Positions 1 to 5,693 of a DNA stretch of 7,217 nt are shown piece by piece. Below the pieces are notes generated by a model that had not been told where the DNA came from, searched no databases, and saw only the letters and a list, made by a program, of their open reading frames with translations. Source of the DNA: JBBTSB01 sp964355775 (GTDB lineage: Bacteria > Patescibacteriota > Minisyncoccia > 2-02-FULL-40-12 > IGHO2-01-FULL-4-A); NCBI GenBank assembly GCA_964355775.1, contig CAYHEP010000037.1, forward strand, positions 1 to 7,217, read 5' to 3'. The stretch's first letter is position 1. Each line of letters opens with the position of its first letter. The position numbers and the translations under genes were made by a program.

Positions 1-3000
1 TGCGTTTGGATAAACTTTTTGCGTGGAACGACGTCCGATCCCATGAGGACGTCAAATATATTGTCGGCGGCTTCGGCATCGTCCACTGTCACTTGAAGCA
101 AAACTCTATTTTCTGGATTCATAGTAGTTTCCCAGAGCTGATCCGGATTCATTTCTCCCAAACCTTTGTAGCGCTGGATCGAGACACCTGCGATCTTGTC
201 GTCATCTTCTTTTACGATATTGTCTTCAGGCAGATTGTTTTTGTTCAATGGCGTGACCGTAAAACCTTCCTCCGCCTCGTCTTTCCTTTTTTTGTCTGCT
301 TTTTCGGTTTTTTGGCTCTTGCGCAGGACGTCGAGCGCGAGCTCTTTTTCGGCATCGGAGTAGACATACTGCACGGCACCGGATTTGCGGATCTGATACA
401 ACGGCGGTTGGGCGATGTAGAGATGCCCTGCCTCTATGACCTTGGGGAAGTAGCGATAAAAAAGCGTCAACAATAGCGTGCGTATGTGCGCGCCGTCCAC
501 ATCGGCATCGGTCATGATGACGATCTTGTGATAACGCAATTTGGTAATATCAAACTCCTCGGCAATAGCCGTCCCCATGGCGACAACCAGCGCGCGTATC
601 TCTTCACTGCCAAGCATTTTGTCGATGCGGGACTTTTCTACGTTTAAAATTTTACCTTTCAGCGGAAGGATGGCTTGCGTCCGGCGATTGCGTCCTTGCT
701 TTGAACTGTTATGCACAAACACTCCGCTTGCGAGCGCGAAGTTATGAGTTTCCGGAACTTCAAGATCATAGACGTCCATTTTTTTATCAAGCTGTACAAT
801 TGAAACAATACGGTGATTAAAATGCGCTACCGCGTCATGCAGTCGAGGCAATTCATTGTTAAAAAAACGATTGAGAATTGTATCAAAGCGCAACAGGCTT
901 TTATCATTTGTCGTTTTTCGAATTTTCTCATATTCACTGATGTCAATATCACCTGTCTGCTTAAAAATACCGTACAGTATGGTAAGTGCTTTTTGTTGGT
1001 ATGTCGAATTGTAAGCCATTTTTCTCCTCACACGGAAGGCATCAGTCCACTGACCATTCGTCTTCTCGCTCCGCCATGCGACCAAATTCTCATCCTGCCA
1101 TTGTCTCTGTGCTGCCAGAGAATATTCATCGCGTTTTTCAGGGTGTTTTTCAAAAAAATTCTTTGTTCGCTTCGATTGCTCTTTGCGATTTATTTCACTG
1201 CTCCAATGCTTCTTTTGTTGTCCGTTGAGATTGATATTGTTCGCTAGTCTATACTTTTCATTTGATCCATAGAATTCAAGAAATTTCCCTACCATAAATT
1301 TTTTATACGCAGGATTTGACCACTGCTTTTTTGCCCGCTCACTCAACATCGCCCGCATCTTTGGTGATTTCATGATTGCACTAATCCGTGCACGATACTC
1401 AGGGTCCTGATGAGCTGCTCTGATTTTTGCAAGAACGTCTGGACGAGACATTGTTTCTCGGACCACGTCCTGATGTCGCTTGAAATGATCCACACGAGAA
1501 AGTCGCACAAGATTGTCAGGATTATTGTTGAGTTTTTTAAAATCTTTATGATGCCGTTGGGGTCCGTCTTCTACCTTGTATATTCCTTGTTTCAAATTGT
1601 ACTTGTCTGACAGTAGATGTGTGAAAATCCAGAAATGGTCTACTGGATCGAATACCATTTCGTACCCCTCAATAGTAATACGTTTTCCGAGTCGAGAAAA
1701 CTGTCGATTCAGCGGCATCAGCGAATCCTCTTTCGTCAACTTTTCGGCTTCTCTGTATGATCCATCGCGAAGCATAAAGCGATGATCGGGAGTGCAGGTT
1801 ATGGTTTCGTCATTGTCCAACGTTACCTTGATCACTTCAGCGTTTTTCTTAGTGATCTGTACATTGCGGATCGATGCGACAGCAACATGACTATCGTTGC
1901 CGATCGTGTAGCAGTAGTTTTGTTTTCCCTGTTCTTGTTCTTTGAGCAATTCCTGAAATTCAAGATTCCTGCCGTCAAGCAGAGCTACCCTAGTATCCGC
2001 AGAAAAACAACCGCCGGCGGACTCTCCCTCAACGATGAAAATTTCGGATTCCGACGGATCTTTTGAGGAGCAATCGGCGAGTTTGCCGGGAAGTGTAAAG
2101 CCTTCCAGAGCTCCTTTGCGGATTACGGTATCGCGGGCGGCTTTTGCGGCGATTCGCGCTTTTGCGGCCAAGATGACCTTGCCCATGATGGAGCGTCCAT
2201 CAGTCGGATTGCGCTCCAGCCAATCGGCAAATTCCGTCCCAAACACCGTCTCCACGGCATTTCGGGCTTCGGGAGTGCCGAGTTTTGCCTTTGTCTGTCC
2301 TTCAAATTGCGCTTCTTGGAGACGAACAGACACAACCACCGTGAGTCCCTCCCGCACATCTTCGCCGGTGAGATTGTCTTCCTTGTCTTTGATAAAGCCA
2401 TTCTTGCGGGCGTAGTCATTCAGCACGCGTGTAATAGAGGTGCGAAATCCGGTGAGATGACTCCCCCCTTCGATGGTGTGCACGTTGTTCGCGAATGAAA
2501 GTTCGTGGCCCTGAATTGCGTTTGTGTATTGCAATGCAACTTCCACCATCATTTTGTCATGCTCCTTGCCGACATAGAAAATATTTGTATGTACGGGTTC
2601 CTCATGGCGGTTCAGAAAGCTGACATAGGACAAGATACCGCCTTCAAAGTAAAACGTATGCGTCATCGGCAATGCCGCACGCTCATCGCGCACGTCAATG
2701 CGTACGCCTTTGGTCAAATATGCTTGTTGGCGCAATCTCGTGAGTACGCGTTGCCAATCCCAGACGATTTCTTTAAAAATTTCAGGATCGGGCTCAAACA
2801 ACACCATCGTGCCATGCTCCTTGCTTGTGTCTGTTTTCTTGACGGCTTTCACGGGAGCACCGCGTTTGTATTCCTGCTCGTAGATTCCCCCGTCGCGTTG
2901 GACTTCGACTTTCAGATAACTGGACAATGCGTTTACCACCGAAACGCCGACGCCGTGCAAGCCGGTGGAGACCTTGTATGAGTCGCCGCCAAACTTGCCT

Positions 3001-3335
3001 CCTGCATGGAGGGTGGTCATGACAGTTTCCAGCGCCGAGACGCCAGTTTGCTTATGCTTGTCTACGGGAATTCCGCGGCCGTTGTCTTTGACGCTGACAC
3101 GGTTGCTTTCATGAAGAGTAACTTCGATATGGTTGGCATGTCCTCCCATCGCTTCATCGAGCGAGTTGTCAAACACCTCCCAGATCAAGTGGTGCAAACC
3201 ATCCAGTCCTGTACCGCCGATATACATGCCCGGACGTTTACGGACAGGTTCAAGACCCTCAAGGACGAAGATATCCGATGCTGTATAGGCGTTCTTAGCG
3301 GATTTCGGCTCCAAATTGTTTTGCGGTTTGCTCAT
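1..3335 (-). CDS. gyrB: DNA gyrase subunit B precursor, interrupted by an intein (3' end cut by window)
   Basis: GyrB is the ATPase/TOPRIM subunit of DNA gyrase, which with GyrA introduces negative supercoils. The frame is open from the ATG at 3335 to the window edge. The N-extein (442 residues) shows GHKL ATPase motifs: DNSLDEA near 56-62, DNGRGIP near 84-90 and GLHGVG near 125-130, followed by the transducer domain. The TOPRIM glutamate motif EGESAGG (436-442) sits directly before the intein. After the intein come SSKQGRNRR, the TOPRIM acidic motif MTDADVDGAH and the QRYKGLGEMN motif, then a tail ending RKKFIQT. From the usual GyrB ending, only about 10-15 residues are missing. The chosen ATG lies inside the 3' end of pheS (41-nt overlap) and gives a short N-terminal tail before YTASDIFVLEGLEPV. 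No Shine-Dalgarno sequence precedes it, so translational coupling to pheS is likely (inference). ParE is the alternative, but the QGRNRRTQAILPLKGKILNV stretch is GyrB-like. Confidence 0.95.
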   Translation of the reverse strand, partial: MSKPQNNLEPKSAKNAYTASDIFVLEGLEPVRKRPGMYIGGTGLDGLHHLIWEVFDNSLDEAMGGHANHIEVTLHESNRVSVKDNGRGIPVDKHKQTGVSALETVMTTLHAGGKFGGDSYKVSTGLHGVGVSVVNALSSYLKVEVQRDGGIYEQEYKRGAPVKAVKKTDTSKEHGTMVLFEPDPEIFKEIVWDWQRVLTRLRQQAYLTKGVRIDVRDERAALPMTHTFYFEGGILSYVSFLNRHEEPVHTNIFYVGKEHDKMMVEVALQYTNAIQGHELSFANNVHTIEGGSHLTGFRTSITRVLNDYARKNGFIKDKEDNLTGEDVREGLTVVVSVRLQEAQFEGQTKAKLGTPEARNAVETVFGTEFADWLERNPTDGRSIMGKVILAAKARIAAKAARDTVIRKGALEGFTLPGKLADCSSKDPSESEIFIVEGESAGGCFSADTRVALLDGRNLEFQELLKEQEQGKQNYCYTIGNDSHVAVASIRNVQITKKNAEVIKVTLDNDETITCTPDHRFMLRDGSYREAEKLTKEDSLMPLNRQFSRLGKRITIEGYEMVFDPVDHFWIFTHLLSDKYNLKQGIYKVEDGPQRHHKDFKKLNNNPDNLVRLSRVDHFKRHQDVVRETMSRPDVLAKIRAAHQDPEYRARISAIMKSPKMRAMLSERAKKQWSNPAYKKFMVGKFLEFYGSNEKYRLANNINLNGQQKKHWSSEINRKEQSKRTKNFFEKHPEKRDEYSLAAQRQWQDENLVAWRSEKTNGQWTDAFRVRRKMAYNSTYQQKALTILYGIFKQTGDIDISEYEKIRKTTNDKSLLRFDTILNRFFNNELPRLHDAVAHFNHRIVSIVQLDKKMDVYDLEVPETHNFALASGVFVHNSSKQGRNRRTQAILPLKGKILNVEKSRIDKMLGSEEIRALVVAMGTAIAEEFDITKLRYHKIVIMTDADVDGAHIRTLLLTLFYRYFPKVIEAGHLYIAQPPLYQIRKSGAVQYVYSDAEKELALDVLRKSQKTEKADKKRKDEAEEGFTVTPLNKNNLPEDNIVKEDDDKIAGVSIQRYKGLGEMNPDQLWETTMNPENRVLLQVTVDDAEAADNIFDVLMGSDVVPRKKFIQT
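708..2009 (-). mobile_element. GyrB intein with HNH homing-endonuclease region
   Basis: This is a 434-residue in-frame intein between EGESAGG and SSKQGRNRR. Removing it restores the conserved GyrB sequence EGxSAGGS-KQGRNR. Splicing block A starts at Cys1 (CFSADTRVALLDG). Block B has the TxxH motif (TPDHRFMLRDG, residues 73-83). Block F is MDVYDLEVPETHNFALASG (411-429) with His422. Block G is VFVHN, with the penultimate His433 and terminal Asn434, followed by Ser+1. All residues needed for splicing are therefore present and there are no in-frame stops. From memory, the splicing blocks closely resemble the Synechocystis GyrB intein (for example GKQN-CYTI, DNxExIxCTPDH, THNFALASGVFVHN), which points to the same insertion allele and lateral spread. 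The insert is AT-richer than the exteins by eye. It should self-excise after translation. Confidence 0.95.
1020..1559 (-). other. HNH/NUMOD-like endonuclease region inside the GyrB intein
   Basis: These are intein residues about 151-330, between splicing blocks B and F. The motif HHKDFKKLNNNPDNLVRL (153-170), followed by HFKRHQ, fits the HNH_3-type homing-endonuclease pattern: HH, then NN-PDNL, then a downstream His. Next come several degenerate units of the form (R/K)-x-x-K-(K/R)-Q-W-S-N-P-x-Y, e.g. ERAKKQWSNPAYKKF and AAQRQWQDENLVAW. These resemble NUMOD-type DNA-binding repeats of phage and intein endonucleases. No LAGLIDADG motif is visible. The HNH histidines and asparagines are intact, so cleavage activity is possible but not shown. 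Confidence 0.8.
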
Positions 3336-4434
3336 AGATGTTTTTTTGAATCGTATCTACCTCTTTATACGTCAGCGTACGCTCGTGGCTTCTGTAGATG
3401 ACGCGGTACGTATAGCTGATCTTGTCGCCAAATTTTTTCTTGTCTTGATAGGTATCGAGCAATTTTACCTCCTCTACCAAATCCCCTCCCAAATCCCGGA
3501 TTAGATCGAAGTAGTGATTTGGCACAAAGGTTTTTGGTACGACAAACGAAATATCGCGCGTGATTTGCGGATATTTGCTGACGTCTTTGAAAGGCGTTCC
3601 AAGCTCGAGCTGGTCCGTGACACGCGGGTCCGTGGACCACAGCAAACGGATATCGGGCAGGCTCATACTGATCATAGCATACCGCTCAAGTCCCGTCCCG
3701 AATGCCCAGCCGTTCCACTTGGTTGAGTCAACGCCGAACTTTTCTAACACGCTTCCCTTCACCACGCCACTGCCGAGCATTTCAAGCCATGAGTCGCCTT
3801 TTTTGATTTCCATCTCAAGGCTCGGATCGGTGTAGGGAAACTTGTCGGGGTTGAAACGAAGCTCAACTTGATTGCCAAAAATTGCCTTTGCGATACTGGC
3901 CAGTACGTGCTTGAGGTCCTCGGTCGTCAGGATTTTTTTGTCTTTGGGCGTGAGATACCATCCGTCGATCTGATGAAAGACATTCATGTGATGACGGTCG
4001 ATTTCGTCTTTTCGGTAGACTTTTCCAAACGAAAAACAGCCTACCGATTCTCCGGCAGTCATACGCTTTTTTATTTCTTCATCTTGCAAATAGTAGTACC
4101 ACATGACGGTCGTATGGGTGCGCAGGATGTGTTTCTCGTCAGCGTAGTAGGTGTCGGATCCGGAGCGAGCGGGATGATCGGCAGGAAAATCAAACAGATC
4201 AAAGCTGATATCGGCCGGCGCAATTTCGGGTACTTCGATAACATCAAAATCTTTGTAGTCCGACAAGGCTAGAATGCGGCGAACCATCTCGGCAATCGGA
4301 CTTCCGGGAGTGCGGGACAGATCGGGCATCTCCAAAAAGCGCACCATGCGCTTTTCATCGGCACTCGTGCCGTTTTTGAGCTTTTCAACAAGCTTTTGAG
4401 CCTCTTTTGAAGGGATAATGATTTCTCTACGCAT
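3295..4434 (-). CDS. pheS: Phenylalanyl-tRNA synthetase, single-chain mitochondrial-type (catalytic + FDX-ACB)
   Basis: The 379-residue enzyme should charge tRNA-Phe with phenylalanine in the cytoplasm. The class II catalytic core has a motif 2 region GKVYRKDEIDRHHMNVFHQI (137-156) and motif 3 GWAFGTGLERYAM (242-254), followed by PDIRLLWSTDPR. A ferredoxin-fold anticodon-binding (FDX-ACB) domain follows at 287-379: KYPQITRDISFVVP, FDLIRDLGGDLVEEVKLLDT, YRSHERTLTYKEV. In ordinary bacteria that domain ends PheT, and PheS carries an N-terminal coiled coil instead. Catalytic core plus FDX-ACB in one short chain is the architecture of mitochondrial PheRS, and both motif 3 and the GGDLVE-V-L-D stretch recall the mitochondrial enzyme. 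No pheT is present in the window. The ATG at 4434 sits 5 nt after a strong -10 box, and the gene ends in TAA inside gyrB. The symbol pheS is by core homology; a monomeric enzyme is inferred. Confidence 0.92.
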   Translation of the reverse strand: MRREIIIPSKEAQKLVEKLKNGTSADEKRMVRFLEMPDLSRTPGSPIAEMVRRILALSDYKDFDVIEVPEIAPADISFDLFDFPADHPARSGSDTYYADEKHILRTHTTVMWYYYLQDEEIKKRMTAGESVGCFSFGKVYRKDEIDRHHMNVFHQIDGWYLTPKDKKILTTEDLKHVLASIAKAIFGNQVELRFNPDKFPYTDPSLEMEIKKGDSWLEMLGSGVVKGSVLEKFGVDSTKWNGWAFGTGLERYAMISMSLPDIRLLWSTDPRVTDQLELGTPFKDVSKYPQITRDISFVVPKTFVPNHYFDLIRDLGGDLVEEVKLLDTYQDKKKFGDKISYTYRVIYRSHERTLTYKEVDTIQKNIYEQTAKQFGAEIR

Positions 4435-4439
4435 GCATC

Positions 4440-4468
4440 ATTTTAGCAGAAATAAGGACAAAGATCAA
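4440..4468 (-). promoter_or_regulatory. Promoter of pheS (predicted leaderless)
   Basis: On the minus strand, TTGATC (4468-4463), a 17-nt spacer and TAAAAT (4445-4440) with an extended -10 TGC. Only 5 nt separate the -10 box from the pheS ATG, so transcription should begin at or next to the start codon. The -35 box starts 2 nt past the stop of the upstream membrane-protein gene. Confidence 0.7.
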
Positions 4469-4469
4469 T

Positions 4470-4745
4470 CTAAAATATCTTATGAATCAGCAACGCCATC
4501 ATGGCAAGAAATGCGACAAGAAATCCCCATGCGCTTGCGGTAGTGATGGCGTTGGCGGATCGTTTTCGCAGGATGCCGTAGATCACGAGCGTCGCCAAGC
4601 TCCAGACGGCAATCATGATAGCGATGATAAAAGCTATTTTGATGCTCAACGATGCATCAGCCGGCGTCGTCGTGCCGATGATGATACCGAGACTTGCCAG
4701 AGATGCGATCAATGCCGTTCCTATGCCCCAAAGGTACTTGCCCAT
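4470..4745 (-). CDS. Small membrane protein, three predicted helices, function unknown
   Basis: I do not recognise a family for this 91-residue protein. Three hydrophobic segments are visible: about residues 4-24, 33-58 and 68-90. A short basic stretch, LRKRSAN (59-65), follows the second helix, and the protein ends at the third helix with HKIF. There are no cysteine pairs, metal motifs or catalytic signatures. Its ATG lies inside the 3' end of the upstream S-component-like gene (25-nt overlap), which suggests co-expression, though a promoter-like element also sits just ahead of it. No Shine-Dalgarno sequence is seen. Compactness, the overlap and a coherent membrane topology support a real gene. 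A role as a partner of the upstream membrane protein is only a guess from proximity. Confidence 0.75.
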   Translation of the reverse strand: MGKYLWGIGTALIASLASLGIIIGTTTPADASLSIKIAFIIAIMIAVWSLATLVIYGILRKRSANAITTASAWGFLVAFLAMMALLIHKIF

Positions 4746-5245
4746 GCTTTCAAGGATACCATTTCAAGCTTTGGGTTAGCAACGATCCAGCGCTCGATGA
4801 CCACGCTCAAGAGGAGTGAAGATACGATACTGCTTGCAAGATGACGGGCCGTAAACGGAATTTGTCCCAGCAATGCTTCCATGAACGGCTGATGATAGAG
4901 CAACGGTCCCATGGCAACGCCCGTGATGGCGTCAAATACAAGAGTCCCTATGATCGCATAGAGTACGTAGGTTTTCGCCGAGCCTTCGCGCTTTTTGAAA
5001 AAGAAATACGCTCCGACACCGACAAGACCGTATACGGAGGCGGTGATCCATGTCCACGAACCGACTTTTTGCGTGACGACATCATAGATGACCATGCTCA
5101 AAAAACCGAATACAAAACCTCCGAGCCATCCGTATTTTTTGGAATACGGCATGAGTGTTGCCATGAGTGGCTCGACATTTGCGGGACGAAATGGAACGAG
5201 GCGAAGCGCAAGCACCAACAACCAACCAATTACAAACTTTAACAT
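4721..5245 (-). CDS. Six-helix membrane protein resembling an ECF-transporter S component
   Basis: This 174-residue protein is nearly all hydrophobic helices (about six). The N-terminal RLVPFRPANVEPLMATLMPY resembles the R-L-x-P-x-x-x-N-x-x-P signature of energy-coupling-factor substrate-binding (S) components and DUF6580-type relatives. Helix 2 (GGFVFGFLSMVIYDVV), then WTWITASVYGLVGVGAYFFFK and FDAITGVAMGPLLY, fits the same small integral-membrane family. S components bind a vitamin or similar micronutrient and dock on a shared EcfT/EcfA module; no such genes are in the window and the substrate cannot be read from sequence. It starts 61 nt after the tRNA-fMet 3' end without a Shine-Dalgarno sequence. 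A TTTAAT (5260-5255) 9 nt upstream of the ATG could be its -10. An MreD-like or unknown membrane protein is the alternative. Confidence 0.65.
   Translation of the reverse strand: MLKFVIGWLLVLALRLVPFRPANVEPLMATLMPYSKKYGWLGGFVFGFLSMVIYDVVTQKVGSWTWITASVYGLVGVGAYFFFKKREGSAKTYVLYAIIGTLVFDAITGVAMGPLLYHQPFMEALLGQIPFTARHLASSIVSSLLLSVVIERWIVANPKLEMVSLKAWASTFGA
4753..4782 (-). promoter_or_regulatory. Possible internal promoter for the 91-residue membrane protein
   Basis: On the minus strand, TTGCTA (4782-4777), an 18-nt spacer and TATCCT (4758-4753) with an upstream TGG extension. The -10 box ends 7 nt before the ATG, matching the leaderless spacing seen at pheS and pyrH. It lies inside the upstream coding sequence, so it could be fortuitous. 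Confidence 0.4.
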
Positions 5246-5383
5246 AACGAAAAAATTAAAGATTAATTTCCACCGGCTTCACTTCCAAGTAATTGTAAAA
5301 AATCAGTTGCGGGGGTTGGATTTGAACCAACGACCTCAGGGTTCTGATGTTACTGGGATTACTCCCAGGTTCGGACTATCCCA

Positions 5384-5409
5384 TCCTCCTTCGCCAAGGC
5401 TTCGGAGGA
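5384..5409 (-). repeat. Imperfect palindrome in the P8 region of the intron
   Basis: TCCTCC and GGAGGA arms (6 bp) enclose a symmetric 3x3 internal loop and an inner GCC-AA-GGC hairpin (plus-strand reading). It forms a peripheral stem between P3' and the 3' strand of P7. Its core CGCCAAGGC is shared with the P5 hairpin of the same intron. Confidence 0.7.
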
Positions 5410-5487
5410 CACGTGATCCACCGTTGGCATTTGGGAGGCTCCCATTATAGTCTCTGAACGTCCCCATTAGGGTTTCGCTGCGGATTG

Positions 5488-5503
5488 TCCCGCCAAGGCG
5501 GGA
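5488..5503 (-). repeat. Perfect palindrome forming the P5 hairpin of the intron
   Basis: TCCCGCC-AA-GGCGGGA is a perfect 7-bp inverted repeat with a 2-nt centre (plus-strand reading). Outer arms ATTGTC and GACAAT can extend the structure. It contains the same CGCCAAGGC core as the P8-region palindrome. Confidence 0.75.
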
Positions 5504-5605
5504 TTTCCCGACAATTTAGAGAGTTTTTCCATACCATATTACTATGATAGGTCACAATTTCTTATGAGCCCTGCGAGCTACCAGGCTGCTCCACCCCGCG
5601 CACAT

Positions 5606-5634
5606 ATCCTAGCACGACTTATTTGAGTTATCAA
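5606..5634 (-). promoter_or_regulatory. Promoter of tRNA-fMet
   Basis: On the minus strand, TTGATA (5634-5629), a 17-nt spacer and TAGGAT (5611-5606). The -10 box ends 5 nt before tRNA base 1, so the primary transcript should carry a 5' leader of only zero to a few nucleotides. Confidence 0.75.
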
Positions 5635-5660
5635 CTTTACTGATATGTGTACCAGTGATA

Positions 5661-5688
5661 TTATGGTAAGATAATATAAGTCTATCAT
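5661..5688 (+). promoter_or_regulatory. Possible promoter of the HTH/LAGLIDADG-like gene
   Basis: TATCAT (5683-5688) ends 5 nt before the ATG, with a weak TTATGG (5661-5666) 16 nt upstream. Other AT-rich -10-like strings (TAAGAT, TAATAT) lie between, so the exact element is uncertain. The region is shared with the divergent tRNA-fMet promoter. Confidence 0.35.
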
Positions 5689-5693
5689 ACAAA

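Larger units (their letters stand above)
5344..5563 (-). mobile_element. Group I self-splicing intron in tRNA-fMet (220 nt, no ORF)
   Basis: The intron begins after the exon U36 (CTCAT|AAG) and ends with the expected terminal G (CATCAG|AACCC). P1 forms between exon CUCAU and intron GUGA, giving the U.G wobble at the 5' splice site. P2 is a hairpin at 5551-5529 with a GTAA (GNRA) loop. P3 can form from CTCTC and GGGAG. P5 is TCCCGCC-TT-GGCGGGA, P6 is CCC-TAAT-GGG, and P7 pairs GACTA of TTCAGAGACTA with TAGTC of GATAGTCC. P9 is CTGGG-AGTAAT-CCCAG. This is the full group I core order. With 220 nt there is no room for an endonuclease gene. Group I introns in tRNA-fMet are known from cyanobacteria; subgroup and relatedness are not determined here. 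Confidence 0.93.
5307..5600 (-). tRNA. Initiator tRNA-fMet (anticodon CAT), split by a group I intron
   Basis: The exons are 5600-5564 and 5343-5307 (37 nt each), joining to a 74-nt cloverleaf. Initiator hallmarks are all present: a C1xA72 mismatch (CGCGGGG / CCCCGC-A), three G:C pairs at the base of the anticodon stem (GGG-CTCATAA-CCC), D stem GAGC/GCTC, T stem GTTGG/CCAAC with loop TTCAAAT, and discriminator A73. CCA is not encoded. The intron sits immediately after T36 of the anticodon. Because this tRNA starts translation, growth should depend on splicing. A strong promoter lies directly upstream. Confidence 0.95.

Noticed and set aside
708..2009. Group I/II intron or IS element inside gyrB
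   Set aside because: The insert is in frame, has no stops, and begins and ends with canonical intein splicing motifs.
6..2498. Several plus-strand open frames across the left 2.5 kb, one up to 156 codons
   Set aside because: They lie antisense to the gyrB/intein frame, which is continuous on the minus strand and shows conserved motifs throughout. The plus-strand translations show no recognisable family.
3868..4272. Plus-strand 134-codon frame within pheS
   Set aside because: It is a shadow of the PheRS catalytic domain, whose motifs are all on the minus strand.
5297..5302. T6 run (minus strand) after tRNA-fMet as an intrinsic terminator
   Set aside because: No GC-rich hairpin other than the tRNA T arm/acceptor precedes it, so a terminator cannot be supported.
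5384..5503. CRISPR-like or rho-independent terminator reading of the intron hairpins
   Set aside because: There are only two imperfect palindromes with different arms, no spacers and no T-run; they fit the P5 and P8 stems of the group I core.
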